Below the pieces are notes generated by a model. The model searched no databases. It had not been told where the DNA came from and was given only the letters and a program-made list of their open reading frames with translations. A stretch of 64,000 bases of DNA from Streptomyces ambofaciens ATCC 23877. Lineage in GTDB: Bacteria > Actinomycetota > Actinomycetes > Streptomycetales > Streptomycetaceae. Both the position numbers and the translations under genes were made by a program. Position 1 is the stretch's first letter. Each line of letters opens with the position of its first letter. Of the stretch, positions 45,134 through 54,268 are shown piece after piece. The DNA is taken from assembly GCF_001267885.1 (NCBI RefSeq), contig NZ_CP012382.1, positions 5,133,001 to 5,197,000 of the forward strand. The letters are read 5' to 3'.

Positions 45134-47461
45134 ATGTCTCACGTCGGCGTCGGTCCGCGCGCGGTCACGCGCTCGGTCGCCTTCCTCACCGCGAGCGTGC
45201 TCGCGGTCCCCGCGCTGGCCGGCTGCAGCTCCGAGGACCCGTCGGGCAAGCCGCTCGCCGAACAGGACGTCGCCTCCGCGGCCCGCGCCCGGATCGCCGA
45301 CGGCGGCACCCTGCGCTGGGCCGTGGACTCCGTGCCGGACACCCTCAACACCTTCCAGTCGGACGCCGACGCCACCACGGCCCGCGTCGCGCAGGCCGTG
45401 CTGCCCTCGATGTACCGGATGGACGAGACCGGCCGCCCGGTGCGCAACCCCGAGTACCTGGAGTCGGCGAAGGTCGTCGGGACCGAGCCCAAGCAGGTCG
45501 TCGTGTACAAGCTCAACCAGCAGGCCGTGTGGAGCGACGGCAGGGAGATCGGCGCCGCCGACTTCGTCGCCCAGTGGCGCGCGCTGTCCGGCAAGGACAG
45601 CGCCTACTGGACCGCCCGCAACGCCGGCTACGACCGCATCGAGAAGATTGAGCGCGGCGCCGGCGACCTGGAGGTCAAGGTCACCTTCAGCAGGCCCTAC
45701 GCCGACTGGAAGTCGCTGTTCACGCCGCTGTACCCGAAGGACGTCATGGGCACCCCGGACGCCTTCAACGACGGCGCGCGTCGCAAGCTCAAGGTCACCG
45801 CGGGCCCCTTCGCCCTCAAGAAGGTCGACACCCAGGCCGACGAGGTCGTCCTCACCGGCAATCCGCGCTGGTGGGGGGAGCCGGCCAAGCTGGACGAGAT
45901 CGTGCTGCGCGCCGTACCGCGCGACGAGCGGGTCTCCGAGCTGGTCGCCGGGAAGCTCGACCTGGCCGAGGTCGACCCGGACACCGCCGACCAGGTCGGC
46001 CTGGCCGCCGCCCCCGGGGACGCCGCCACCGGCACCCCCCTCATGGGCCCGGACGGCACGCCGGCCGCGGGCTCGGACGCGTCGCCGCACGCGGGGCCGC
46101 AGGGCAGGTCCGCCGCGGCCGCCCTGCGCTCGTGGGCGGTCGCCAACGGCTCCGACGAGGAGGCCGCCGAGGAGGAGGTCCTCGCCCGCGAGAAACGGCG
46201 CACGGCCCAGGCGAAGCGGGAGCGCCGGCGGCAGGCCCTGAGCGGCTTCGAGATCCGCAAGTCGCTGGAGCCCGCCTACACGCAGCTCGCCCTCAACGGC
46301 GCCGACGGCCCCCTCGCCGACGAACGCGTCCGCCGGGCCGTCGCCCGCGCCCTGGACCGCGGTGCGCTCGCCAAGGCGGTGCTGAAGCCGCTGGGCCTGC
46401 CCGCCGAGCCGGTCGGCAGCCACCTCGCCCTGTCCGGCCAGGCCGCCTACGCCGACGGCAGCGGCGCCCTCGGCGAGCAGAACGCCAAGGAGGCCCGGGC
46501 GCTCCTCGCGGACGCCGGATGGGAGCCCGGCGGGCCGGTGAAGGAGAGCGAGGCCGGCGAGAAGGCGGCCGGCGCCGAGAAGTCCGGGACCGGTGGTGAC
46601 GGCGACGGCGACGGCGGCAAGAAGGGCGGCGGCGGGGGCGGCGAGACGTCCGACGGCGGCGACGACGGGACCTACATCGTCGGCGAGGACGGCAGGAACG
46701 GCGACGGCGGGAACGGCGACGGCGGGAACGGCGACGGCGGGAACGGCGACGGCGGTACCGACGACGGCGGGAACGACCAGGAGAGCGGCGAGAAGCACAG
46801 CAGCGGCAAGAACACCGCCCAGGGAGGCGCCCCCGGCGCCTACGCGCCCAAGGGCACCGCCGCCCCGGCCGGCTCCGCGGTGGCGCCGCTCGCCAAGGAC
46901 GGCAAGGCGCTCACCCTGCGCTTCGTGCTGCCCTCCGGCCCCGGTTCCGAGGCGCTGCGCACCGTCGCCGACCGCATCTCGGACATGCTGGAGAAGATCG
47001 GCATCGGCGTCGAGATCACCAAGGTCCCGGACGAGAACTACTTCAAGGACCACGTCGCCTCCGGCGAGTACGACCTGGCGCTCTACTCCTGGCCTGCCTC
47101 GGCCTATCCCGCCACCGACGCCCGCCCCGTCTACGCCAAGCCCGTCCCGGCCGCCGACGGTTCGCTGAACGTCGCGCAGAACTACACCCGGGTCGGCACC
47201 GACCAGGTCGACCAGCTCTTCGACCAGGCCATGGCCACGCTGGACGAGAAGGAGGCCCGCGGCCTGCTCCGCAAGGCCGACTCCCGGATCTGGGCGGCGG
47301 CCGGCTCCATCCCCCTGTACCAGCGCCCCCAGCTGGTGGCGGCCCGCAAGAACCTCGCCAACGCGGGCGCCTTCGGCTTCGAGACCCCCGTCCACGAGGA
47401 CATGGGTTTCCTGAAGAAGGGGACCGGTGGCGCCGAGGCCTCGGTGAGCCCGTCGTCGTGA
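45134..47461 (+). CDS. Oligopeptide-binding lipoprotein, orphan, with long low-complexity inserts
   Basis: 775 residues against about 540-600 for the family (SBP_bac_5). Lipobox VPALAGC at about residues 24-30. The binding domain has TLRWAVDSVPDTLNTFQSD and later YLESAKVVG and WSDGREIGAADFVAQWRAL. Two inserts break it: an Ala/Glu/Arg-rich one (about 295-375) and a Gly/Asp/Asn/Lys-rich one (about 475-590) containing four NGDGG repeats. No permease or ATPase gene adjoins; it may feed another peptide importer. RBS GGAGGT precedes ATG 45134. Confidence 0.87.
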   Translation: MSHVGVGPRAVTRSVAFLTASVLAVPALAGCSSEDPSGKPLAEQDVASAARARIADGGTLRWAVDSVPDTLNTFQSDADATTARVAQAVLPSMYRMDETGRPVRNPEYLESAKVVGTEPKQVVVYKLNQQAVWSDGREIGAADFVAQWRALSGKDSAYWTARNAGYDRIEKIERGAGDLEVKVTFSRPYADWKSLFTPLYPKDVMGTPDAFNDGARRKLKVTAGPFALKKVDTQADEVVLTGNPRWWGEPAKLDEIVLRAVPRDERVSELVAGKLDLAEVDPDTADQVGLAAAPGDAATGTPLMGPDGTPAAGSDASPHAGPQGRSAAAALRSWAVANGSDEEAAEEEVLAREKRRTAQAKRERRRQALSGFEIRKSLEPAYTQLALNGADGPLADERVRRAVARALDRGALAKAVLKPLGLPAEPVGSHLALSGQAAYADGSGALGEQNAKEARALLADAGWEPGGPVKESEAGEKAAGAEKSGTGGDGDGDGGKKGGGGGGETSDGGDDGTYIVGEDGRNGDGGNGDGGNGDGGNGDGGTDDGGNDQESGEKHSSGKNTAQGGAPGAYAPKGTAAPAGSAVAPLAKDGKALTLRFVLPSGPGSEALRTVADRISDMLEKIGIGVEITKVPDENYFKDHVASGEYDLALYSWPASAYPATDARPVYAKPVPAADGSLNVAQNYTRVGTDQVDQLFDQAMATLDEKEARGLLRKADSRIWAAAGSIPLYQRPQLVAARKNLANAGAFGFETPVHEDMGFLKKGTGGAEASVSPSS
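46695..46754 (+). repeat. In-frame 15-bp tandem repeat x4 in the lipoprotein gene
   Basis: GAACGGCGACGGCGG is repeated perfectly at 46695, 46710, 46725 and 46740, encoding NGDGG units. The period is a multiple of three, so length changes would keep the frame. Confidence 0.85.
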
Positions 47462-47617
47462 CCTGGCGCCCCGGGCCGGTGCGCCCCCGCCCCGGCAAGC
47501 CGCAGCCCTCGGGGCCCCGTACCATGGGGTGAGGCCGTGGCATGTACCGCCCGGCAGGCCCGCGTGACACGGACGTACGCAAGGGCCGTCCTCACATCTC
47601 CGGGAGTACGCCTCAAT

Positions 47618-49525
47618 ATGGCCACGCGCCACGACATCCGCAACGTCGCCATCGTCGCCCACGTCGACCACGGCAAGACCACCATCGTCGACGGAATGCT
47701 CAAGCAGGCCGGTGCCTTCGCCGCGCACCAGCTCGACTCCGTCGACGACCGCATGATGGACTCGAACGACCTGGAGCGTGAGAAGGGCATCACGATCCTG
47801 GCCAAGAACACGGCGGTGAAGTACCACCCGAAGGATGGCGGCGACGTCATCACCATCAACATCATCGACACCCCCGGCCACGCCGACTTCGGTGGCGAGG
47901 TCGAGCGCGGTCTGTCGATGGTCGACGGCGTCGTCCTGCTCGTGGACGCCTCCGAGGGCCCGCTGCCGCAGACCCGCTTCGTGCTGCGCAAGGCGCTCCA
48001 GCAGCGGCTGCCGATCATCCTGTGCATCAACAAGACGGACCGTCCGGACTCCCGGATCGACGAGGTCGTCAACGAGACCTACGACCTCTTCCTCGACCTG
48101 GACGCCGACGAGGAGCAGATCGAGTTCCCGATCGTCTACGCCTGCGGCCGGGACGGCGTCGCCTCCCTCACCAAGCCCGAGGACGGCACGGTCCCGTCGG
48201 ACTCCACCAGCCTGGAGCCGTTCTTCTCGACGATCCTGGACTACATCCCCGCCCCGACCTACGACGAGGACGCCCCGCTCCAGGCGCACGTGACCAACCT
48301 GGACGCCGACAACTTCCTCGGCCGTATCGCCCTGCTGCGCGTCCACCAGGGCGAGCTGAAGAAGGGCCAGACGGTCGCCTGGATGAAGCGCGACGGGACC
48401 GTCAGCAACGTGCGCATCTCCGAGCTGATGATGACCGAGGCGCTCACCCGCAAGCCCGCCGAGAAGGCCGGCCCCGGTGACATCTGCGCGGTCGCCGGTA
48501 TCCCGGACATCATGATCGGCGAGACGCTGGCCGACCAGGAGAACCCGGTCCCGCTGCCGCTGATCACGGTGGACGAGCCCGCGATCTCCATGACCATCGG
48601 CACCAACACCTCGCCGCTGGTCGGCCGCGGCGCCACCGGCAAGGGCGCGGACAACAAGGCGGTCGTCAAGGACCGCAAGGTCACCGCCCGCCAGGTCAAG
48701 GACCGCCTCGACCGCGAGCTCATCGGCAACGTCTCGCTCCGCGTCCTGGACACCGAGCGCCCCGACGCCTGGGAGGTGCAGGGCCGCGGTGAGCTGGCGC
48801 TGGCCATCCTGGTCGAGCAGATGCGCCGCGAGGGCTTCGAGCTGACCATCGGCAAGCCGCAGGTCGTCACCCGCGAGATCGACGGCAAGGTCCACGAGCC
48901 GGTCGAGCGCATGACGATCGACGTGCCCGAGGAGCACATGGGCGCGGTCACGCAGCTCATGGGCGTGCGCAAGGGCCGGATGGACAACATGTCCAACCAC
49001 GGCTCGGGCTGGGTCCGCATGGAGTTCGTCGTGCCGTCCCGCGGTCTGATCGGTTTCCGTACCGAGTTCCTGACCCAGACCCGCGGCACCGGTATCGCCC
49101 ACTCCATCCACGAGGGCCACGAGCCCTGGTTCGGCACCCTCACGACCCGTAACAACGGCTCGCTGGTCGCCGACCGCTCCGGTGCCGTCACCGCGTTCGC
49201 GATGACGAACCTCCAGGAGCGCGGCGTGCTCTTCACGGAGCCCGGCACCGAGGTGTACGAGGGCATGATCGTCGGCGAGAACTCCCGCTCCGACGACATG
49301 GACGTCAACATCACCAAGGAGAAGAAGCTCACGAACATGCGGTCGTCCTCGGCCGACTCGTTCGAGGCGATCGTCCCGCCGCGCAAGCTCTCGCTGGAGC
49401 AGTCGCTGGAGTTCTGCCGCGACGACGAGTGCGTCGAGGTGACCCCGGAGGCCGTTCGCATCCGCAAGGTGAACCTGGACGCCCGCGAGCGCGCCCGCGC
49501 CGCGAGCCGCGCCAAGCACGGCTGA
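47618..49525 (+). CDS. typA: GTP-binding protein TypA/BipA
   Basis: 635 residues. Ribosome-associated translational GTPase: G1 AHVDHGKTT at residues 14-22, G2/G3 REKGITI and DTPGHADF, G4 NKTD, then the elongation factor domains (MSNHGSGWVRMEFVVPSRGLIGFRTEFLTQTRG is the TypA hallmark). It aids ribosome assembly and stress adaptation. ATG 47618 has GGGAG 11 nt upstream. It ends in a strong terminator. Confidence 0.96.
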   Translation: MATRHDIRNVAIVAHVDHGKTTIVDGMLKQAGAFAAHQLDSVDDRMMDSNDLEREKGITILAKNTAVKYHPKDGGDVITINIIDTPGHADFGGEVERGLSMVDGVVLLVDASEGPLPQTRFVLRKALQQRLPIILCINKTDRPDSRIDEVVNETYDLFLDLDADEEQIEFPIVYACGRDGVASLTKPEDGTVPSDSTSLEPFFSTILDYIPAPTYDEDAPLQAHVTNLDADNFLGRIALLRVHQGELKKGQTVAWMKRDGTVSNVRISELMMTEALTRKPAEKAGPGDICAVAGIPDIMIGETLADQENPVPLPLITVDEPAISMTIGTNTSPLVGRGATGKGADNKAVVKDRKVTARQVKDRLDRELIGNVSLRVLDTERPDAWEVQGRGELALAILVEQMRREGFELTIGKPQVVTREIDGKVHEPVERMTIDVPEEHMGAVTQLMGVRKGRMDNMSNHGSGWVRMEFVVPSRGLIGFRTEFLTQTRGTGIAHSIHEGHEPWFGTLTTRNNGSLVADRSGAVTAFAMTNLQERGVLFTEPGTEVYEGMIVGENSRSDDMDVNITKEKKLTNMRSSSADSFEAIVPPRKLSLEQSLEFCRDDECVEVTPEAVRIRKVNLDARERARAASRAKHG

Positions 49526-49560
49526 TCCACCCGCCGCCGGGCGCACGTTCGGCACCGCGG

Positions 49561-49602
49561 AAAGCCCGGGCACCCCCATCACGGGGGTGCCCGGGCTTTT
49601 TT
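49561..49602 (+). terminator. Strong intrinsic terminator of typA
   Basis: AAAGCCCGGGCACCCCC pairs perfectly with GGGGGTGCCCGGGCTTT around a short loop, followed by TTTTC. One of the clearest terminators in the window. Confidence 0.92.
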
Positions 49603-49734
49603 CAAGCGGTTTTCCGGGGCCGGGACGCTTCCCGGAGGCCCTCTGAGCGCTCTCCGGTGTCCGAAACACGGAGATCGACGCCCGATAGCCATGTAACACG
49701 TCCGTTTCGCGGCCTTCTCGTCCCGAACAGTTTG

Positions 49735-49787
49735 TCCAGATTTTGGAAGATCTACCTGTCAGCTGTGACTGAATTGAGATTTAAAGA
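49735..49787 (+). promoter_or_regulatory. AT-rich upstream region of the bldK-like operon with blocks shared with the second operon
   Basis: TCCAGATTTT at 49735-49744 and GAATTGAGATTTAAAGA at 49771-49787 stand out in a GC-rich genome. The sense strand upstream of the second operon has the identical TCCAGATTTT (62903-62894, minus) and the similar GAATTGCGTTGAAAAAG (62880-62864, minus). Likely promoter or regulator-binding blocks. The rest of 49603-49976 holds no gene. Confidence 0.4.
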
Positions 49788-49851
49788 CGGTGGTCGGTCC
49801 TTCTGCTCATGGCAGATAGTTAGCCGCGTAGCGCTCGGGTCAATGGGTCAC

Positions 49852-49869
49852 GTGCTGTGGGGACAGCAC
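49852..49869. promoter_or_regulatory. Perfect inverted repeat GTGCTGT-GGGG-ACAGCAC
   Basis: Seven-base perfect arms 108 bp upstream of the short ORF at 49977. A second, smaller hairpin CTTCCG-N10-CGGAAG lies at 49900-49921. Either an operator or 5'-UTR structure. Confidence 0.4.
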
Positions 49870-49976
49870 TCGACTCACGAGCACCAGGGGGTGTCTGAAC
49901 TTCCGTCAGGGGTGTCGGAAGACAGACGTGTGCCCCCTCCTGTCGGTGAACACGTGGAGTCATGAGGAGGAGCCCC

Positions 49977-50057
49977 ATGCGCGGTGTCACGCACACCAGG
50001 TGGGTCACTTGGTCCGTCGCCCCCAACTTCGCCCCGTCGGACGGCGATCGACTCTGA
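49977..50057 (+). pseudogene. 26-codon ORF resembling the start of a peptide-binding lipoprotein (remnant or leader)
   Basis: It encodes MRGVTHTRWVTWSVAPNFAP and six more residues. The first nine (MRGVTHTRW) match MRGATHARW of the binding protein at 63282, with TGAGGAGGAG ahead of the ATG here and ACGAGGAGG there; the upstream DNA is also similar. No lipobox or binding domain follows. It could be the stump of a deleted binding-protein gene or a functional leader of the bldK-like operon. 168 bp separate it from the permease gene and contain no other gene. Confidence 0.6.
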
Positions 50058-50225
50058 GAAGCGGGCCGGCCGCTGACGTCCGGGCTTCCGGCTACGCGCG
50101 TCCGGCTGCGGGTTTCCCTCGTTCCCCGGGATCCCCCGACGCTTCTTCATGATCCGTTCCGCGATCGCGCACATCCCGCGCCGGTCGTCGGTCCGGCACA
50201 CCCACACCTGTGAAATGGGCGAACT

Positions 50226-51272
50226 GTGACAAGTCCAATCGACATCGAGGGCGGCGGAACGCCGGCCGCCGTCGGCGGCGCACCGGAGCCGACGGAGAAG
50301 AAGGCCGAGGCCGAGCGCCTCGAAGGCCGCTCTCCCGGGCAGTTGATGTGGCTGCGCTTCAAGCGCGACCGGACCGGTGTCATCTGCGCCTGGGTCGTGA
50401 TCGGCTACTTCCTGATCGCCGCGCTGGCACCGGTGATCGCCAAGCTGTACGGAAAGAACCCGTACACCCTGTACGGCCAGGACCCCGAGTACATGACCGA
50501 CAACCCCGTCCTGGACGACTTCGGGCTGCCGCTCGGCTACTTCGGCGGCGTGTCCGGGGACCACTGGTTCGGCGTCGAGCCGCAGTTCGGCCGCGACGTC
50601 TTCACCATGCTCCTGTACGGCATGCGCACCTCGCTGTTCATGGCGCTGGGCGTGACGACGCTGCTCATGCTGACCGGTGTCCTCATCGGCCTGGTCGGCG
50701 GCTACTTCGGCGGCCGGACCGACTACTTCCTCGGCCGGTTCACCGACTTCTTCCTCTCCTTCCCGCAACAGCTCTTCTTCATCGCCTTCATGCCGGTGGT
50801 GACCTCGTTCTTCGTGGACCCGCGGGACGAGACGCCCACGTACTTCCGGGCGCTGGCCATCCTGATCGTGCTGTGGCTGCTGGGCTGGATGGGCATGTCC
50901 CGTCTGGTGCGGTCGACCGTGCTGTCCCTGCGGGAGCGGGAGTTCGTCGAGGCGGCGAAGGTCGCCGGCGCCTCGCCCTGGCGGATCATCAGCAAGGAGA
51001 TCCTGCCCAACGTGGTCTCCCCGATCCTGATCCAGTTCACGTACCTGCTCCCCAGCACCATTCTCAGCATCGCGTTCCTGTCCTTCGCCGGCGTCGGCTT
51101 CGTCGAGCCGACGCCCGACTGGGGACGGATGTTCGCCACCGGTGCCAAGGTCGCCGAACAGGACCCGGCGTTCATGTTCTTCCCGGGCGTGGCGCTGGTG
51201 ATCTTCGTCCTGTGTTTCAACCTCCTCGGCGATTCCGTTCGGGACGCCCTCGACCCCAAGTCAGGACGGTAA
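50226..51272 (+). CDS. bldKA: BldKA-like oligopeptide ABC permease (DppC/OppC type)
   Basis: 348 residues. A cytoplasmic N-terminus with an acidic stretch, then six membrane segments; the first is GVICAWVVIGYFLIAALAPVI. The EAA loop REREFVEAAKVAGASPWRIISKEILPN and the C-terminal LLGDSVRDALDPKSGR are typical of DppC. It forms the peptide channel with the DppB-type subunit. It is first of five genes in the bldK order. The symbol rests on position after typA and on gene order as I recall it from S. coelicolor. GTG 50226 has only a weak ribosome site. Confidence 0.85.
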   Translation: MTSPIDIEGGGTPAAVGGAPEPTEKKAEAERLEGRSPGQLMWLRFKRDRTGVICAWVVIGYFLIAALAPVIAKLYGKNPYTLYGQDPEYMTDNPVLDDFGLPLGYFGGVSGDHWFGVEPQFGRDVFTMLLYGMRTSLFMALGVTTLLMLTGVLIGLVGGYFGGRTDYFLGRFTDFFLSFPQQLFFIAFMPVVTSFFVDPRDETPTYFRALAILIVLWLLGWMGMSRLVRSTVLSLREREFVEAAKVAGASPWRIISKEILPNVVSPILIQFTYLLPSTILSIAFLSFAGVGFVEPTPDWGRMFATGAKVAEQDPAFMFFPGVALVIFVLCFNLLGDSVRDALDPKSGR

Positions 51273-51384
51273 GAGGGGTCCATTGGTGGGGGGACTGCCG
51301 CCCCTGCGCAGGCCGTCGGCCGCGTCAGGCAGTGCACAGCAGTGCTCAGTGGATAACAAACCCGACAGGCAGGTGCATCACCAC

Positions 51385-53178
51385 ATGAAGTCGTTCAACT
51401 CTCGCACCGCGCGCGCCGCGATGGTCGCGCTCGCTGCAGGCTCGCTGGTCCTCACCGGATGCTCGGAGAACAAGGGCGGGGACTCCGGCAAGGACTCCAA
51501 GAAGGACCAGCAGGAGGCCGAGGTCCAGTCCAAGGCGGTCACCTACGGCGACACCGCGGCCTCGACCGGCCCGGCCAAGGAGGTCCCCGGTGCCAAGCCC
51601 GGCGGCACCATCAACGTCTACGAGGAGGCGGGCCTGTCCCACCTCGACCCGGGCCAGATCTACGTCTCCGACGCGGGCCAGGTCAGCAACCTGATCTTCC
51701 GGGGTCTGACCAACTTCCAGGAGGACGGTAAGGGCAACGTCTCCGTCGTCGGCGACCTCGCCACCGACTCGGGCAAGTCCTCGGACGGCGGCAAGACCTG
51801 GACGTTCACGCTCAAGGACGGCGTCAAGGACCAGAACGGCAACCCGATCACGTCCGCCGACATCCGGCACACCGTCGAGCGCCAGTACGCCAAGTTCATC
51901 TTCGACGGCCCGACCTACCTCCAGACCTGGCTGAGCGGCGCCAAGTACCGTGACGCCCTGCCCGACGGCGGCTTCGGCGACAAGCACCTGCCGGACTCCG
52001 TCCTGGAGACGCCGGACGACAAGACGGTCGTCTTCCACTTCGACACCGCGCGCCCCGACCTGCCGCAGACGCTGGCCATGCCGGGTTACTCGGTCGTGCC
52101 GGAGGAGACCGACACCAAGGAGAAGTACGACAAGGCCCCCGTCTCCACCGGCCCGTACAAGATCGCCGAGTACAAGGTCGGCAAGTCCCTCAAGCTCGTG
52201 AAGAACGAGAACTGGGACCCGAAGACCGACGCCGTGCGCCACCAGTACGTGGACGGCTTCAACTTCGACTTCGGCGTCACCGAGTCGACGCAGACCAAGC
52301 GTCTGATCGCCGACCAGGGCGACGCCAAGAACGCCATCCAGCTCACCCGGGCCGTGGAGGCGACCCAGATCCAGGACGTCGTCAGCGACCCGGCCGTCAA
52401 CAAGCGCACCATCAAGGGCTACCAGCCCTACGTCATGACGCTGACGTTCAACCTCGACCGGGTGAAGAACAAGCAGGTCCGCGACGCCATCACCCACGCG
52501 GTGAACTCCAAGTCGCTCATCGCGGGCGAGGGCGGCGCGTACGGCGGTGACGTCGCACCGAACCTGTTCGCTCCGACCCTCCCGGGCTACGAGGCGGACT
52601 ACGACCCGTACGGCCGACTGAAGGCGCCGTCCGGCAACATCGAGAAGGCCAAGGAACTCCTCAAGGACGTCCCGGCCGCCGAGAAGAAGCTCGTCTTCGC
52701 CTACCGCAACAACGAGGCCGGCCAGAAGCACAAGGTGGCCATCGAGGACGCCCTGAGCAAGGTCGGCATCGAGGTGGTCTCCAAGGAGATCGACGCGGCC
52801 AGCTTCTACGAGCAGATCGGCAAGCTGAAGAACCCGTACGACATGTACATCACGGGTTGGGGCCAGGACTGGCCGTCCCCGGGCACGGTCGTCACGCCGG
52901 TCTACGACGGCGACCAGATCGCCGACGGCTCGCCGAACTACTCGCACATCAACGACCCCAAGGTCCAGGAACTGATCAAGAAGGCGCTCACCCAGGAGCC
53001 GACCGAGGCCGCGGCGACCTGGAAGGAAGTGCACCGCTACATCCTGGAAGAGGTCAACCCGGCCGCCCCGCTCTGGTACACGAAGCAGTTCCAGCTCTAC
53101 GGTTCGAACGTCGGCGGCGCGCGCTACAGCACCGAGTCCAGCTACATCGACGTGAACGGCCTGTTCCTGAAGTCGTGA
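51385..53178 (+). CDS. bldKB: BldKB-like oligopeptide-binding lipoprotein
   Basis: 597 residues. Signal peptide MKSFNSRTARAAMVALAAGS ending in lipobox LTGC (C26), then a Lys/Asp/Glu-rich linker and a SBP_bac_5 domain (YVSDAGQVSNLIFRGLTNF, WTFTLKDGVKDQNGNPITSADIRHTVER, VSTGPYKIAEYKVGKSL). It is the extracellular peptide receptor; in S. coelicolor this importer takes up a signal needed for aerial hyphae. ATG 51385 has AGGTG about 9 nt upstream. A hairpin follows the stop. Confidence 0.88.
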   Translation: MKSFNSRTARAAMVALAAGSLVLTGCSENKGGDSGKDSKKDQQEAEVQSKAVTYGDTAASTGPAKEVPGAKPGGTINVYEEAGLSHLDPGQIYVSDAGQVSNLIFRGLTNFQEDGKGNVSVVGDLATDSGKSSDGGKTWTFTLKDGVKDQNGNPITSADIRHTVERQYAKFIFDGPTYLQTWLSGAKYRDALPDGGFGDKHLPDSVLETPDDKTVVFHFDTARPDLPQTLAMPGYSVVPEETDTKEKYDKAPVSTGPYKIAEYKVGKSLKLVKNENWDPKTDAVRHQYVDGFNFDFGVTESTQTKRLIADQGDAKNAIQLTRAVEATQIQDVVSDPAVNKRTIKGYQPYVMTLTFNLDRVKNKQVRDAITHAVNSKSLIAGEGGAYGGDVAPNLFAPTLPGYEADYDPYGRLKAPSGNIEKAKELLKDVPAAEKKLVFAYRNNEAGQKHKVAIEDALSKVGIEVVSKEIDAASFYEQIGKLKNPYDMYITGWGQDWPSPGTVVTPVYDGDQIADGSPNYSHINDPKVQELIKKALTQEPTEAAATWKEVHRYILEEVNPAAPLWYTKQFQLYGSNVGGARYSTESSYIDVNGLFLKS

Positions 53179-53196
53179 CGCTCTACGGCTGACCGC

Positions 53197-53226
53197 GGGG
53201 GTGCGCACCAGGCGGAGCGCACCCCC
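53197..53226 (+). terminator. Intra-operon hairpin after the binding-protein gene (operon 1)
   Basis: GGGGGTGCGC (53197-53206) pairs perfectly with GCGCACCCCC (53217-53226) around a 10-nt loop. There is no U-tract. By analogy with other importers it may attenuate read-through or protect the upstream mRNA so that binding protein exceeds permease. Confidence 0.65.
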
Positions 53227-53278
53227 AGGGTTCCGGTGAAACTGTCCGACCGCCTCCGCAGAGAGCAGCCCACCCGCC

Positions 53279-54256
53279 ATGCTTCAGTTCATCATCCGGC
53301 GCACGGTCGGTGCCGCCGTCACCCTGTTCCTGATCGGTGCCGCGACGTTCTTCCTCTTCGTCGCCGGCCCGTCCGACTACGCCTCGCTCGCCTGCGGCAA
53401 GGACTGCTCGGCCGCACGGCTCGAGGAGATCCGCGAGGTGCTCGGCCTCAACGAGCCCATCGCCCAGCAGTTCTGGGAATTCATGTCCGGCATCGTCATG
53501 GGGCGTGACTTCCCCACCGGGCACTGCTCCGCACCATGCCTCGGGCAGTCCTTCTACTCGGGTGATCTCGTCTGGGACACCATCATGGACCGCTTCCCGC
53601 TCACGGTGTCGCTGACCATCGGTGCCGCGCTCGTCTTCCTCGTCGTGGGCCTGGGCACGGGCATGATCGCCGCCTTCCGGCGCGGATCGAACGTGGACAA
53701 GGTGGCCACCGGCGCCTCCATGGTGCTCAGCTCCTTCCAGATCTACTTCCTCGGCCCGATCGCCCTGGCGGTCTTCGTCTACAGCACGGGCTGGATGGAG
53801 GACCCCAAGTACGTCCCCTTCACCGACGACCCGGTCGGCTGGCTCGTCGGCCTGTCCATCCCGATGGTCGTGATGGCCACGATCTTCACCGCCCAGTACA
53901 CCCGTATGTCGCGCTCCTCGCTGATCGAGCAGTTGGCGGAGGACCATGTGCGCACCGCCCGCGCCAAGGGCATGTCGCAGAAGTACGTCTTCTTCCGCTA
54001 CGCCTGGCGCGGCTCGCTGATCCCGATCGTCACCATCCTGGGCATCGACCTCTCCAGCCTGCTCGGCGGCGCCGTCGTCACCGAGCTGACCTTCTCGCTC
54101 CAGGGCATCGGCCGGCTCGCGGTGGACGGCGCGGTCAACAAGGACCTGCCGCTGACCATGGGCGTCATGCTGGTCGGGGCCTTCATGATCCTGATCCTGA
54201 ACATCCTCGTCGACATCGCGTACGCCTGGATCGACCCACGCGTCCGGCTTTCCTAG
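53279..54256 (+). CDS. bldKC: BldKC-like oligopeptide ABC permease (DppB/OppB type)
   Basis: 325 residues. Starts MLQFIIRRTVGAAVTLFLIGAATFFLF, the standard DppB N-terminal helix, with six segments overall and the EAA loop EDHVRTARAKGMSQKYVFFRYAWRGSLIPIVTILG. A two-cysteine loop (SLACGKDC and HCSAPC) faces outside, also found in the paralogue at 58848. The TAG at 54254-54256 is 12 nt before the ATPase gene, so the genes are coupled. Confidence 0.88.
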   Translation: MLQFIIRRTVGAAVTLFLIGAATFFLFVAGPSDYASLACGKDCSAARLEEIREVLGLNEPIAQQFWEFMSGIVMGRDFPTGHCSAPCLGQSFYSGDLVWDTIMDRFPLTVSLTIGAALVFLVVGLGTGMIAAFRRGSNVDKVATGASMVLSSFQIYFLGPIALAVFVYSTGWMEDPKYVPFTDDPVGWLVGLSIPMVVMATIFTAQYTRMSRSSLIEQLAEDHVRTARAKGMSQKYVFFRYAWRGSLIPIVTILGIDLSSLLGGAVVTELTFSLQGIGRLAVDGAVNKDLPLTMGVMLVGAFMILILNILVDIAYAWIDPRVRLS

Positions 54257-54268
54257 GAAGAGGACCCC

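Noticed and set aside
44879..49699. A minus-strand open frame of about 1,600 codons opposite the lipoprotein and typA genes
   Set aside because: It is a shadow of high-GC third positions: composition is Val/Gly/Asp/Leu-rich without any domain, and it is antisense to two clear genes.
49690..49800. AT-rich stretch as a phage or plasmid fragment
   Set aside because: No coding sequence or integrase; better explained as promoter region because similar blocks occur upstream of the second operon.
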